Shown here: positions 8,216 through 17,486 of the stretch, in pieces | How the letters are laid out: every line of letters starts with the position of its first letter | How positions within the stretch are numbered: position 1 is the first letter of the stretch | Origin: an uncultured Bacteroidia bacterium | GTDB taxonomy: Bacteria > Bacteroidota > Bacteroidia > Bacteroidales > UBA932 | Length of the DNA stretch: 64,000 nt | Assembly (NCBI GenBank): GCA_902789445.1 | Contig: CADAOB010000004.1 | Coordinates: forward strand, 1-64,000 | Reading direction: 5' to 3' | Position numbers and translations under genes: made by a program | The notes under the pieces: generated by a model | The model's input: the letters and a program-made list of their open reading frames with translations, nothing else | Told to the model about the DNA's origin: nothing | The model's database searches: none

Positions 8216-9832
8216 TTATTTGATATTGGGTTCTTCCAGTCCGAGGTGTTTCTTCTTGTCCACGACCTTCAGGTAGAGGCCGATCAGCAGGGCGGCCACG
8301 CCCAGGCAGGCCAGCATCACCAGCGCCCAGGTATAATTGAGTTCGTCGGGTGCCGTGCCGGGGGCATTGGTGCTGGTGAGCACGTTGCCGATCAGGATCG
8401 GGAACAGCCACAGGCCGATGTTCTGGATCCAGAAGATGAGTGCATAGGCCGATCCGATGATCTTCTCATCGACCAGTTTCGGGACCGACGGCCACAGGGC
8501 CGCGGGGACCAGCGAGAAAGAGGCGCCAAGCACCAGGATGGTGACATAGGCCACGACCGTGCCGCCAACGGCGCTGCCCTTGAAGAGCGGCAGGATGAAG
8601 GCGAAGGTCAGGTGGCAGAGGATCAGCAGGAAGGATCCGGCCACCAGCATCGTGGCGGCTTTACCCTTGTGGTCCACATAATTGCCAAGGATCGGCGTAA
8701 TGGCCACGGCCAGCAGCGGGAACACCGCGAAGATCGTCTCGGCCGTACCGCGCATGAAGCCCATGAAGCAATAGACCACCAGCGCGACGATCGCGACGGC
8801 CATCAGGCCGTATTTCAGGCCTTTGTTCTTCTTGATGAAATTGCTCGAGAAGGCGCAGGCGGCGACCACCAGCATGATGATGTACTGGACGATCGTCACC
8901 GACTCACCGGCCCAGAACCCCTCGCCGGGCGTCAGCGTAAGGTTGCACTGCAGCATATTGACGGCATATTTCTGGAAAGGGAAGATGGCCGAATAGTAGA
9001 GCACGCAGAGCAGCGCCACCAGCCAGAAGCCCAGGCTCGAGAGGATCTTCCCGATATCCTTGACCTTGAAGGGATCGTCTTTCTCCTCGGCTTCGCCGGT
9101 CTGGCTGTCGAGTTTGCGGTCCATGAAGAAATAGGTGATGAACATGATCAGTGCGATGCAGAGCAGCACCACGCCGAAGGCAACCGAGCGGGAGACGTTG
9201 ACCGTTCCGCCGAGTTTCGCGAAATAGGGCGAGAAGATCATGCAGGTGGCCACGCCCAGGCGGGCGAGCGCCATCTCCGAGCCCATGGCCAGGGCGGTTT
9301 CACGGCCCTTGAACCACTTGACGATACCACGGCTGACCGTGATGCCGGCCATTTCGGCACCGCAGCCGAAGATCATGAAGCCGATGGCCGCGACCTTGGC
9401 CGAGGCGGGCATCCCGCGGTAGAACGGGGAGACGCCCAGTTCGTCGAAGATCGGAATGTAGTTCAGGTTGTCGGTGAACCACTGCGCCAGGCTGCTGTCC
9501 ACGAAGGAAGGGCTGATGGCGTAGTACTTGATCAGGCCGCCGATGAGCATCACCGCGCCCGAAAGGACCGCCGTGAAACGGACCCCCATCTTGTCGAGGA
9601 TGATGCCGGCGAAGATCAGGAAGAAGACGAAGACGTTCAGGAATGTCTCGGCGCCTTCCATCGTACCGAAGGCCTTGGAGTCCCAACCGCGCGTGGACTC
9701 CATCAGGTCCTTGATCGGAGAGAGGATGTCCATGAAGATGTAGGCGCAGAACATGCCGAGCGCCAGCAGGAGCAGCGCGATCCAGCGCATCGCCGCCGAA
9801 TCACGCAGGGTTTGTTTCGTTGTTTCAGTCAT
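8216..9832 (-). CDS. Major facilitator superfamily transporter (paralogue 2)
   Basis: A 538-residue MFS carrier, first gene of a two-gene unit. Shared landmarks with the downstream copy include LDKMGVR, KWFKGRETALAMGSEMALA and AALWPSVPKLV. It is about 70 residues longer, largely through an extra hydrophobic insertion in the middle (around residues 310-370, including YGLMAVAIVALVVYCFMGF), so it may have additional membrane segments. The start ATG lies about 50 bases downstream of a recognisable promoter. Secondary transport is certain from the fold; the substrate is not known. Confidence 0.88.
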   Translation of the reverse strand: MTETTKQTLRDSAAMRWIALLLLALGMFCAYIFMDILSPIKDLMESTRGWDSKAFGTMEGAETFLNVFVFFLIFAGIILDKMGVRFTAVLSGAVMLIGGLIKYYAISPSFVDSSLAQWFTDNLNYIPIFDELGVSPFYRGMPASAKVAAIGFMIFGCGAEMAGITVSRGIVKWFKGRETALAMGSEMALARLGVATCMIFSPYFAKLGGTVNVSRSVAFGVVLLCIALIMFITYFFMDRKLDSQTGEAEEKDDPFKVKDIGKILSSLGFWLVALLCVLYYSAIFPFQKYAVNMLQCNLTLTPGEGFWAGESVTIVQYIIMLVVAACAFSSNFIKKNKGLKYGLMAVAIVALVVYCFMGFMRGTAETIFAVFPLLAVAITPILGNYVDHKGKAATMLVAGSFLLILCHLTFAFILPLFKGSAVGGTVVAYVTILVLGASFSLVPAALWPSVPKLVDEKIIGSAYALIFWIQNIGLWLFPILIGNVLTSTNAPGTAPDELNYTWALVMLACLGVAALLIGLYLKVVDKKKHLGLEEPNIK

Positions 9833-9885
9833 ATTATCTGAATTTTATTCTTTCCAAACGGAATCCGCTGCCAGCAGCGAACCTA

Positions 9886-9917
9886 CGAAATTACGAAAAA
9901 ACGCCCGAAAAGACAAA
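9886..9917 (-). promoter_or_regulatory. Promoter of the MFS pair
   Basis: On the minus strand, TTTG (complement of 9914-9917), a 20-base spacer and TAATTTCG (complement of 9886-9893, one mismatch to TAnnTTTG). It is divergent from purA, for which only a weaker -7-like TAACTTCG at 9965-9972 is visible. Confidence 0.5.
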
Positions 9918-9992
9918 TAAACTTGCGGCCGCTGCTTCAATTTCATTATTTCAAAAATTAGCATTAACTTCGCATTTCCTAACAATACTGAT

Positions 9993-11279
9993 ATGAAAAC
10001 ACTCGATGTAGTCCTGGGCCTCCAGTGGGGCGACGAGGGAAAAGGCAAGATCGTGGATTATCTTGCGCAGCGCTATCCCGTGGTGGCCCGTTTCCAGGGC
10101 GGTCCCAATGCAGGACACTCCATCCAATTCGGAAACACCTCTTTCGTGCTTCATTCCGTCCCTTCCGGCGTGTTCCGGGAAGGTTCCATAAATATAATAG
10201 GTAACGGCGTGGTCCTGGACCCGAGCATCTTCCGCAGCGAATGCGAAGCCATCGAAAAGATGGGCATCCCCGTGCGGGAGCGCGTGCGCATCGCCAAACG
10301 GGCACACCTGATCGTTCCGACCCACAAACTGCTCGACGCGGCCGACGAGGCGGCGCTGGGCAAGGGCAAGATCGGCTCCACCCTCAAGGGCATCGGCCCG
10401 ACCTACTCCGACAAGACCGCCCGCAACGGCCTGCGCGTAGGCGACCTGCTGGAAGCGGATTTCGCAGCCAAATACGAGACGCTCAAGAAAAAGCACCTGG
10501 CCCGTCTGGCGCAGTACCAGCAGCAATACGCCTTCACCTTCCCCTTCGACCTGGAGGAAGCCGAGCGCAAATGGCTGGAAGACGCACAGTACCTCAAGAG
10601 TTTCCAGATCATCGACGCCGAATACGAGACCAACGCCCTGCTGGACGCGGACAAGGCCATCCTGGCCGAAGGCGCCCAGGGTTCCATGCTCGACGTGGAC
10701 TTCGGTTCCTATCCGTTCGTGACCTCCTCCTCCACCGCCTGCGCCGGCGCCTGCACGGGCCTTGGCGTGGCACCCCGCCGCATCGGACACGTGTACGGCG
10801 TGTTCAAAGCCTACTGCACCCGCGTGGGCAGCGGCCCCTTCCCTACCGAACTGGGGGACGAGACGGGCGAACGCCTGCGGCAGAAAGGCCGTGAATTCGG
10901 CGCAACCACGGGCCGTCCCCGCCGCACCGGCTGGCTCGACCTGCCCGCCCTCAAATATGCGGTGATGCTCAGCGGCGTGACCGACCTGATCATGATGAAG
11001 GCCGACGTGCTCGACGGCTTCGACACCATCAAGGTAGCATCGGCCTACTGCGTGGACGGCGTCCGCACCGACCGGGTCCCGTATGACGTCTATGCCGAGG
11101 TGGAACCCGTATATAAGGAATTCAAGGGCTGGAAAGCCGACCTGGGCGCCTGCCGCAGCGAAGCGGAGCTTCCGGCGGAATTCAAGGCCTACATCGCCTA
11201 CATCGAACAGGAAACCGGTGTTCCGGTCCGCATCCTCTCGCTCGGCCCCGACCGGGCCCAGACCATAATCCGGGAATAG
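9993..11279 (+). CDS. purA: Adenylosuccinate synthetase
   Basis: Joins IMP and aspartate using GTP in the first committed step of AMP synthesis. The N terminus carries the GTP-binding loop QWGDEGKGKIVDYLA (about residues 11-25) with the catalytic Asp and, further on, the phosphate-binding GGPNAGHSI. The IMP-site motif GSTLKGIGPTYSDK is present near residue 130. The length of 428 matches the family. The next gene, dxs, begins two bases after the stop codon. Confidence 0.97.
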   Translation: MKTLDVVLGLQWGDEGKGKIVDYLAQRYPVVARFQGGPNAGHSIQFGNTSFVLHSVPSGVFREGSINIIGNGVVLDPSIFRSECEAIEKMGIPVRERVRIAKRAHLIVPTHKLLDAADEAALGKGKIGSTLKGIGPTYSDKTARNGLRVGDLLEADFAAKYETLKKKHLARLAQYQQQYAFTFPFDLEEAERKWLEDAQYLKSFQIIDAEYETNALLDADKAILAEGAQGSMLDVDFGSYPFVTSSSTACAGACTGLGVAPRRIGHVYGVFKAYCTRVGSGPFPTELGDETGERLRQKGREFGATTGRPRRTGWLDLPALKYAVMLSGVTDLIMMKADVLDGFDTIKVASAYCVDGVRTDRVPYDVYAEVEPVYKEFKGWKADLGACRSEAELPAEFKAYIAYIEQETGVPVRILSLGPDRAQTIIRE

Positions 11280-11280
11280 C

Positions 11281-13149
11281 GTGACCCTCCTCGAATCGAT
11301 CGACGATCCCGCCCGCATCCGGACGATGGACGAAGAACAGCTGGCACAGCTCTGCACGGAGCTGCGCCAGTATATCATTGCCTGCTGCGCGGAGAACCCC
11401 GGCCACATCGGCGCCAGCCTGGGCGCCGTGGAAATCGCCGTGGCCATCCACCACGTATTCAACACCCCCGAAGACAAAGTCGTGTGGGACGTGGGACACC
11501 AGGCCTATGCGCACAAGATCCTGACCGGCCGCCGCGAAGCCTTCAAGCAGAACCGGAAATACCACGGCATCAGCGGCTTTCCGCGCCGTGACGAGAGCCC
11601 TTACGACGCCTTCGGCACCGGCCACTCCTCCACCTCGATCTCCGCAGCCCTCGGCCTTGCCGTCGCCGCCCAGCTCGAAGGGAAGAAAACGCACGCCATC
11701 GCCGTCATCGGCGACGGCGCCCTCTCGGGCGGCCTGGCCTTCGAAGGCATCAACAACGCCGGCAGCCTGAACGCAGACCTGCTCGTCATTCTCAACGACA
11801 ACCAGATCTCCATCGACAAGAACATCGGCGCCCTGCACAACTACCTGCTGAAAGTCACCACCGACCGGCGCTATAACCAGCTCAAGAAAAGCGTCTGGGA
11901 CCGGCTCGGCGCCGGCCGCCTCCGCCACTGGCTCCAGAAGATCGTCAAGACAACCAAGCGCAACCTCACCCAGGCAGACGGCGAAACCCTCTCCCTGTTC
12001 GAAGCGCTGGGGTTCCGCTACTTCGGCCCGGTGGACGGCAACGACATCGGCACGATGACCTACATGCTCGAACGGCTCAAGGAGATTCCGGGGCCCAAAC
12101 TGCTGCACGTCATCACGACCAAGGGCAAGGGCTATGCCCCCGCGGAGGAAAACCAGACCGTCTGGCATGCGCCCGGCACCTTCGACGTGGAAACCGGACG
12201 CCGCACCGGCAAGAAGAGCGACAAGTCGAAGTTCCAGGAAGTCTTCGGCACCACCCTGCTCGACCTGGCGCGCAATGACGCGCGCATCGTCGGCATCACC
12301 CCGGCGATGGCCAGCGGCTGCAGCATGAACATCCTCCAGCAGGAGATGCCGGACCGCGTCTTCGACGTGGGGATCGCCGAACAGCACGCCGTCACCTTCT
12401 CGGCCGGACTGGCCGCGGGCGGGATGCTGCCTTTCTGCAACATCTACTCGAGCTTCTCGCAGCGGGCCTACGACGGCATCATCCACGACGTGGCGCTCCA
12501 GCACCTGAAAGTGATCCTCTGCTTCGACCGCGGCGGACTGGTCGGCGAAGACGGCGCCACCCACCACGGCGCTTTCGACATGGCGGCCTACCGCTCGATC
12601 CCGAACCTGACGGTCTGCGCCCCGCTCGACGAAGCCCAGCTGCGCGACATGATGTACTCCGCCACGCAGCCCGGCTACGGTGCCACCATCATCCGCTACC
12701 CGCGGGGATACGGCAAGGGAACGCCCTGGCGTGACCGTCCTTTCTCCTATATCGAACCGGGGACGGCCGTGAAACTGCACGAGGGCGAAGGCGTCGCCCT
12801 GTTATCAATAGGTGCGGCCGGCGCCATGGGCGAAGCGGCCGTTGAGAAGGCCAGCCGCGAACACGGGATCGAAGTCCTGCACTACGACATGCGCTTCCTC
12901 AAGCCGATCGACACGGCGGCACTGGAAGACGCCTGCCGGCGCGCGAAGCGGATCATCACGCTGGAAGACGGCGCCCGGCTGGGCGGTCTCTACAGCGCCG
13001 TGGCCGAGTTCATCGCTTCCCGTGACCTGGACTGCACGCTCACCGGCCTGGGTATCCCCGACCGTTTCATCGAGCAGGGCACCCCGGCGGAGCTCTATGC
13101 GGACTGCGGCTACGACACAGCAGGCATCCTCGAAGCGATTTTGAAATAA
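11281..13149 (+). CDS. dxs: 1-deoxy-D-xylulose-5-phosphate synthase
   Basis: A thiamine-diphosphate enzyme that condenses pyruvate and glyceraldehyde 3-phosphate, the entry step of the MEP isoprenoid pathway. The GTG start one base after the purA stop is chosen because the following residues (LLESIDDPARIR) match the usual DXS N terminus; a later ATG would cut into it. The TDP motif is seen as GDGALSGGLAFEGINNAG ... NDNQ (about residues 143-176). The transketolase central domain contains VGIAEQHAVTFSAGLAAGG, and the C-terminal domain contains LEDGARLGG. The length of 622 is normal. Confidence 0.96.
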   Translation: MTLLESIDDPARIRTMDEEQLAQLCTELRQYIIACCAENPGHIGASLGAVEIAVAIHHVFNTPEDKVVWDVGHQAYAHKILTGRREAFKQNRKYHGISGFPRRDESPYDAFGTGHSSTSISAALGLAVAAQLEGKKTHAIAVIGDGALSGGLAFEGINNAGSLNADLLVILNDNQISIDKNIGALHNYLLKVTTDRRYNQLKKSVWDRLGAGRLRHWLQKIVKTTKRNLTQADGETLSLFEALGFRYFGPVDGNDIGTMTYMLERLKEIPGPKLLHVITTKGKGYAPAEENQTVWHAPGTFDVETGRRTGKKSDKSKFQEVFGTTLLDLARNDARIVGITPAMASGCSMNILQQEMPDRVFDVGIAEQHAVTFSAGLAAGGMLPFCNIYSSFSQRAYDGIIHDVALQHLKVILCFDRGGLVGEDGATHHGAFDMAAYRSIPNLTVCAPLDEAQLRDMMYSATQPGYGATIIRYPRGYGKGTPWRDRPFSYIEPGTAVKLHEGEGVALLSIGAAGAMGEAAVEKASREHGIEVLHYDMRFLKPIDTAALEDACRRAKRIITLEDGARLGGLYSAVAEFIASRDLDCTLTGLGIPDRFIEQGTPAELYADCGYDTAGILEAILK

Positions 13150-13162
13150 TTTTGAAAAATAT

Positions 13163-13193
13163 TTTGGTGTTTGTAGAAAAACCCATATATTTG
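13163..13193 (+). promoter_or_regulatory. Promoter of the tRNA-tuf transcription unit
   Basis: TTTG at 13163-13166, a 19-base spacer and a perfect TATATTTG -7 box at 13186-13193. The transcript would start a few bases before the first tRNA. Confidence 0.75.
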
Positions 13194-13205
13194 CAGTCCC
13201 AAACA

Positions 13206-13279
13206 GCCGACGTAGCTCAGCTGGTCAGAGCAGCTGATTTGTAATCAGCAGGTCGTGGGTTCGAATCCCTCCATCGGCT
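13206..13279 (+). tRNA. tRNA-Thr (anticodon TGT)
   Basis: Full cloverleaf of 74 bases. The anticodon stem GCTGA/TCAGC encloses loop TTTGTAA (anticodon TGT). The T loop TTCGAAT is present. The acceptor pair GCCGACG/CATCGGC has one C-A mismatch at 6-67, and the T stem has one T-T mismatch. No CCA is encoded. Confidence 0.93.
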
Positions 13280-13312
13280 CGACGAGCTTTGAAAACGCTG
13301 ACTGAAAGACCT

Positions 13313-13395
13313 GGGCAGATACCAGAGTGGCCAAATGGGGCAGACTGTAAATCTGCTGGCGCACGCCTACGGTGGTTCGAATCCATCTCTGCCCA
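13313..13395 (+). tRNA. tRNA-Tyr (anticodon GTA)
   Basis: A class II tRNA of 83 bases with the long variable arm. Acceptor stem GGGCAGA/TCTGCCC is perfect. Anticodon loop CTGTAAA sits between CAGA and TCTG. Discriminator A. Confidence 0.95.
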
Positions 13396-13412
13396 CTTTT
13401 TTTATGCAACAA

Positions 13413-13485
13413 GCGGAAGTAGCTCAGTTGGTAGAGCATCAGCCTTCCAAGCTGAGGGTCGCGGGTTCGAACCTCGTCTTCCGCT
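13413..13485 (+). tRNA. tRNA-Gly (anticodon TCC)
   Basis: 73 bases. Acceptor GCGGAAG/CTTCCGC is perfect; the anticodon stem encloses CTTCCAA (anticodon TCC); T loop TTCGAAC. Confidence 0.95.
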
Positions 13486-13505
13486 CGATTTTTTTTGAAA
13501 TATTG

Positions 13506-13577
13506 GCCAATGTAGCTCAGTGGTAGAGCGCTTCCTTGGTAAGGAAGAGGTCGTGAGTTCAATTCTCACCATCGGCT
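13506..13577 (+). tRNA. tRNA-Thr (anticodon GGT)
   Basis: 72 bases. The anticodon stem CTTCC/GGAAG encloses TTGGTAA (anticodon GGT). Acceptor GCCAATG/CATCGGC has one A-C mismatch at position 4-69. The T arm GTGAG/CTCAC is perfect. It directly precedes tuf in the usual tRNA-tuf arrangement. Confidence 0.94.
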
Positions 13578-13604
13578 CCAAACAACACATAAAAGAAACA
13601 AACT

Positions 13605-14792
13605 ATGGCAAAAGAAACCTTTAAAAGAGACAAACCGCACGTGAACATCGGTACGATCGGACACGTGGACCACGGTAAGACCACCCTGACCGCCGCCATT
13701 ACGATGGTGCTGGCAAAGCAGGGTCTTTCCGAGGTTAAATCTTTCGACCAGATCGACAACGCACCTGAGGAGAAAGAGCGCGGTATTACCATCAACACCG
13801 CTCACGTCGAGTACCAGACCGCTACCCGTCACTACGCCCACGTCGACTGCCCGGGCCACGCTGACTATGTGAAGAACATGGTTACGGGTGCCGCCCAGAT
13901 GGACGGTGCCATCCTCGTGGTTGCCGCCACCGACGGTCCGATGCCGCAGACCCGCGAGCACATCCTTCTCGCCCGTCAGGTGAACGTGCCCCGTATCGTC
14001 GTCTTCCTGAACAAAGTTGACATTGTTGACGATCCCGAAATGATCGACCTCGTCGAGATGGAGGTTCGTGAACTCCTCAACTTCTACGATTTCGACGGTG
14101 ACAACGCTCCGGTCATCCGCGGTTCCGCTCTTGGCGCCCTCAACGGTGACCCGCACTGGGAGTCCGTCGTGATGGACCTGATGAACGCAGTCGATGAATA
14201 CATTCCGCTGCCGGTCCGTGACAACGAGAAACCGTTCCTGATGCCTATCGAGGATATCTTCTCCATCACCGGTCGTGGTACCGTGGCTACCGGCCGTATC
14301 GAAACGGGTGTCGTCAAAGTGAACGACCCTGTCGAGATCATCGGTCTGGGCGAAGAGCCGCGCAAATCCGTCGTCACGGGTGTCGAGATGTTCCGCAAAC
14401 TGCTCGACCAGGGCGAAGCCGGTGACAACGTCGGTCTGCTGCTCCGTGGTGTGGACAAGAAAGAGGTCAAACGTGGCCAGGTGATCGCTCACCCGAACAC
14501 CATCACCCCGCACAAGCACTTCAAGGCTGCGATCTATGTCCTGAAGAAAGACGAGGGTGGCCGGCACACGCCGTTCAAGAACCACTACCGTCCGCAGTTC
14601 TTCATCCGTACCCTTGATATTACGGGCGAGATCGAACTCCCCGCTGGTGTCGAGGTCGTGATGCCGGGCGACAACGTCGAGATCACTGTCGAGCTCATCT
14701 ACCCGGTGGCTCTGAACAAAGGTCTGCGTTTCGCAATCCGCGAAGGTGGCCGTACCGTCGGTTCCGGTCAGATTACCGACCTGCTCGACTAA
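13605..14792 (+). CDS. tuf: Translation elongation factor Tu
   Basis: The GTPase that delivers aminoacyl-tRNA to the ribosome. The 395-residue protein shows G1 GHVDHGKTT (about residues 19-27), G3 [13 protein letters not shown]4 NKVDIVDD and G5 GSALGALNG, then the two beta-barrel domains containing [12 protein letters not shown] and GGRHTPF. Codon use is more T-ending (GGT, CGT, GTC) than neighbouring genes, as expected of a very highly expressed gene. It is co-transcribed with the upstream tRNAs and ends before a hairpin and tRNA-Trp. Confidence 0.98.
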   Translation: MAKETFKRDKPHVNIGTIGHVDHGKTTLTAAITMVLAKQGLSEVKSFDQIDNAPEEKERGITINTAHVEYQTATRHYAHVDCPGHADYVKNMVTGAAQMDGAILVVAATDGPMPQTREHILLARQVNVPRIVVFLNKVDIVDDPEMIDLVEMEVRELLNFYDFDGDNAPVIRGSALGALNGDPHWESVVMDLMNAVDEYIPLPVRDNEKPFLMPIEDIFSITGRGTVATGRIETGVVKVNDPVEIIGLGEEPRKSVVTGVEMFRKLLDQGEAGDNVGLLLRGVDKKEVKRGQVIAHPNTITPHKHFKAAIYVLKKDEGGRHTPFKNHYRPQFFIRTLDITGEIELPAGVEVVMPGDNVEITVELIYPVALNKGLRFAIREGGRTVGSGQITDLLD

Positions 14793-14820
14793 TCCGATCC
14801 CGGATCGAGACAGAAACCAA

Positions 14821-14853
14821 AGGGTCGGGTCCCGCGGGATTCGACCCTATTTT
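14821..14853 (+). terminator. Hairpin between tuf and tRNA-Trp
   Basis: AGGGTCG at 14821-14827 pairs with CGACCCT at 14842-14848 around the palindrome TCCCGCGGGA, followed by ATTTT. The short T tract makes it a probable partial terminator or processing site upstream of tRNA-Trp. Confidence 0.55.
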
Positions 14854-14924
14854 AGGGGAATAGAACAAGGGTAGTTCAGCGGTCTCCAAAACCGTCGATG
14901 TGGGTTCGAATCCTGCTTCCCCTG
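14854..14924 (+). tRNA. tRNA-Trp (anticodon CCA)
   Basis: 71 bases. Acceptor AGGGGAA/TTCCCCT is perfect with discriminator G. D stem GAAC/GTTC. Anticodon stem CGGT/ACCG encloses CTCCAAA (anticodon CCA). It lies just upstream of secE, a conserved order. Confidence 0.95.
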
Positions 14925-15009
14925 CAAATCCGGTGGTTACGCACCGGAGTGTTATTAACCGGCAGGGACCTTCCGCTTCCAACTGTTCTCTGTCAACAAG
15001 ACAATAACA

Positions 15010-15198
15010 ATGGCAAAAATTGCAACTTACGTCAAGGAATCTTGGAAAGAGCTGACAACGAAAGTGACTTGGCCCACTTGGGACAAGCTGCAGAGTTCGG
15101 CTATTCTGGTTATGGTGACGACGCTGATCCTCGCTGTGATCATCTGGTTGATCGACCTGGTCATCAGAACCGTCATGATGGGTATCTACCAACTGTAA
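15010..15198 (+). CDS. secE: Preprotein translocase subunit SecE
   Basis: A small subunit of the SecYEG channel. The 62-residue protein has an amphipathic start with ESWKELTTKVTWPTW, the conserved SecE hinge region, and one transmembrane helix (about residues 29-50). This is the short one-helix form usual outside gamma-proteobacteria. It is 16 bases from nusG, with which it is conserved. Confidence 0.95.
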   Translation: MAKIATYVKESWKELTTKVTWPTWDKLQSSAILVMVTTLILAVIIWLIDLVIRTVMMGIYQL

Positions 15199-15213
15199 TC
15201 ATTTTCCGTCCCC

Positions 15214-15762
15214 ATGAGCGAAAGCACGAAGAAGTGGTACGTCGTCCGTACTGCTGGAGGCAAGGAGAAAAAGGCGAAAGAGTACATCGAAAAAGAAGTC
15301 GAGGCGCTCAATCTCGGCCATCTCCTCTCCCAGGTCCTGATCCCGACCGAGAAATATTACCAGGTAAAGAACGGCAAGCGCGTGAGCGCCGAGCGTATCT
15401 TCTATCCGGGCTATGTCCTGGTCGAGGCCGTGATGACCGGTGAGATCCAGCATATGATCCGCAACATTCCCTATGTGGCGGGCTTCCTGACCGAAGGCAA
15501 AGACCGCATCCCCGTTCCCGTCCGTGACGCCGAAATGAACCGGATCATGGGCCGCGTGGATGAACTGGCCGGCCAGGACGAAGAGACGGTCACCCCGTTC
15601 GTCGTCGGAGAAGCCGTCAAGATCATTGACGGTCCCTTCAACGGTTTTGACGGGACGGTTGACGAGATTCTCGCTGACAAGAAGAAGATCAAGGTGGTCG
15701 TCAAGATTTTCGGCCGCAAGACGATTCTCGAGTTGAATTTTTCCCAAGTAACAAAAGATTAA
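15214..15762 (+). CDS. nusG: Transcription termination/antitermination factor NusG
   Basis: Binds the RNA polymerase clamp and links transcription to translation and Rho. The N-terminal NGN domain runs from KKWYVVRTAGGKEKKAKEYI to about residue 115, and the C-terminal KOW domain contains VGEAVKIIDGPFNGFDGTVD (about 130-150). The length of 182 is standard. It lies 12 bases before rplK. Confidence 0.96.
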   Translation: MSESTKKWYVVRTAGGKEKKAKEYIEKEVEALNLGHLLSQVLIPTEKYYQVKNGKRVSAERIFYPGYVLVEAVMTGEIQHMIRNIPYVAGFLTEGKDRIPVPVRDAEMNRIMGRVDELAGQDEETVTPFVVGEAVKIIDGPFNGFDGTVDEILADKKKIKVVVKIFGRKTILELNFSQVTKD

Positions 15763-15774
15763 ACATTTTACATT

Positions 15775-16221
15775 ATGGCTAAAGAAATTGCAGGGTTCAT
15801 CAAACTGCAGATCAAAGGTGGTGCAGCCAATCCGTCGCCGCCCGTCGGACCGGCCCTCGGTTCCAAGGGTGTCAATATCATGGATTTCTGCAAGCAGTTT
15901 AATGCCCGCACTCAAGACAAGGCCGGCAAGATTTTGCCTGTGATCATCACTGTTTACAGTGACAAGTCGTTCTCTTTTGTCGTCAAGCAGCCGCCGGTGC
16001 CCGTCCTGATCAAGGAGGCCGCCAAGATCCAGTCCGCTTCGGCTGAACCGAACCGGAAGAAGGTCGCTTCCCTCACCTGGGACCAGGTGCGTGAGATTGC
16101 AAAGGAGAAGATGCCGGACCTGAACGCTTTTACCGAGAAATCCGCCATGAGCATGGTCGCCGGTACTGCACGCAGCATGGGCATCACCGTGACCGGAGAG
16201 TATCCCGCCGATGTACAATAA
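15775..16221 (+). CDS. rplK: Ribosomal protein L11
   Basis: A component of the GTPase-associated centre of the 50S subunit. The N-terminal domain shows [20 protein letters not shown], with the proline-rich switch bound by thiopeptides, and the C-terminal rRNA-binding domain ends in [10 protein letters not shown]. The length of 148 is about normal. First of the four L11-L1-L10-L7/L12 genes. Confidence 0.97.
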   Translation: MAKEIAGFIKLQIKGGAANPSPPVGPALGSKGVNIMDFCKQFNARTQDKAGKILPVIITVYSDKSFSFVVKQPPVPVLIKEAAKIQSASAEPNRKKVASLTWDQVREIAKEKMPDLNAFTEKSAMSMVAGTARSMGITVTGEYPADVQ

Positions 16222-16232
16222 AATCACACGCA

Positions 16233-16937
16233 ATGAGCAAGCTGACAAAAAATCAAAAAGTAGCGGAAGCTAAAGTAGATTCCCATCGCCAGTACAAGCT
16301 TACTGAGGCCTGCGCCTTGGTGAAGGAAGTTTCCTACACCAAGTTCGACGCCTCGGTCGAGCTGTCCGTCCGCCTCGGTGTGGACCCTCGTAAGGCGAAC
16401 CAGATGGTCCGTGGCGTTGTGACGCTCCCGCACGGTACAGGCAAGGTAACCCGCGTTCTGGTTCTCTGCACGCCTGACAAAGAGGCCGAGGCCCAGGCGG
16501 CCGGCGCCGACTTTGTCGGATTGGACGATTATATTGAAAAGATCAAGGGTGGCTGGACGGACGTCGACGTCATCATCTGTACGCCTACGGTGATGGCCAA
16601 GATCGGCCCGATCGGCCGTATCCTCGGTCCCCGCGGCCTGATGCCGAACCCGAAGACCGGTACCGTGACGATGGATATCGCTACGGCCGTCAAGGAGGTA
16701 AAGGCCGGCAAGATCGACTTTAAGGTTGACAAGCAAGGTATTGTTCACACTGCAATCGGTAAGGTATCATTCAGTGCTCAGCAGCTCGCTGAGAATGCCG
16801 TTGAATTGCTCAACACCATCCAGAAGTTGAAACCTCAAGCGCTTAAGGGCACGTATGTCAGAAGCATCTTCATGTCTGCTACGATGAGCCCCGGTATTTG
16901 CATCGACACCAAGGCAATCAGTGCTACCGCTGAATAA
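16233..16937 (+). CDS. rplA: Ribosomal protein L1
   Basis: Forms the mobile L1 stalk near the E site; in other bacteria it also represses its own operon mRNA. The 234-residue protein carries the L1 signature [20 protein letters not shown] (about residues 128-147). It begins 11 bases after rplK. No separate L1-binding mimic was identified in the leader. Confidence 0.96.
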   Translation: MSKLTKNQKVAEAKVDSHRQYKLTEACALVKEVSYTKFDASVELSVRLGVDPRKANQMVRGVVTLPHGTGKVTRVLVLCTPDKEAEAQAAGADFVGLDDYIEKIKGGWTDVDVIICTPTVMAKIGPIGRILGPRGLMPNPKTGTVTMDIATAVKEVKAGKIDFKVDKQGIVHTAIGKVSFSAQQLAENAVELLNTIQKLKPQALKGTYVRSIFMSATMSPGICIDTKAISATAE

Positions 16938-16953
16938 TTAAAAGGCAAAGATC

Positions 16954-17448
16954 ATGAGAAAGGAATTGAAAGCTCAGATTATCGAGAAGGTAGCCGCGCA
17001 ACTGGCGGAAAATCCCAATTTCTACCTGGCGGACATCGCCGGCCTCAACGCCGAGAACACCTCCGCACTGCGCCGTGCCTGCTTCGAAAAGAATATCAAA
17101 CTCGAAGTCGTCAAGAACACGCTCCTGCACAAAGCGCTGATGACCTTGGACAACAAGGAAATCGAGACGCTCTACCCGACCCTTGAGGGCAACACGGCAA
17201 TCATGTTCACCACCGTTCCGAGCGCACCTGCCAAGGTGATCAAGGAATACGGCGCCAAATTCGGCAAACCGCAGCTCAAGAGCGCGTTCCTGCAGGACTG
17301 CGCCTACGTGGGTGAGGACCAGCTGAACGTCCTGGTGAACGTGAAATCGCACGACGAACTTATCGGTGACATCATCGGTCTCCTCCAGTCACCTATCCGC
17401 CGGGTCATCTCCGCCCTGGAGGATTCCAAGAAAGAGGCCGAACAATAA
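16954..17448 (+). CDS. rplJ: Ribosomal protein L10
   Basis: Anchors L7/L12 dimers to the ribosome. The 164-residue protein has the N-terminal rRNA-binding domain with LRRACFEKNIKLEVVKNTLL (about 46-65) and a C-terminal helix that would bind L7/L12 (VISALEDSKKEAEQ). It sits 38 bases before rplL. Confidence 0.95.
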   Translation: MRKELKAQIIEKVAAQLAENPNFYLADIAGLNAENTSALRRACFEKNIKLEVVKNTLLHKALMTLDNKEIETLYPTLEGNTAIMFTTVPSAPAKVIKEYGAKFGKPQLKSAFLQDCAYVGEDQLNVLVNVKSHDELIGDIIGLLQSPIRRVISALEDSKKEAEQ

Positions 17449-17486
17449 CAGCAGAACAATAAAAAAACAATTAAATTTCAATAATT

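Noticed and set aside
11230-11290. Riboswitch upstream of dxs (thiamine-type)
   Set aside because: There is no leader; dxs begins two bases after the purA stop.
16938-16960. L10-type autoregulatory leader before rplJ
   Set aside because: Only 16 bases separate rplA and rplJ, too short for the known leader structure.
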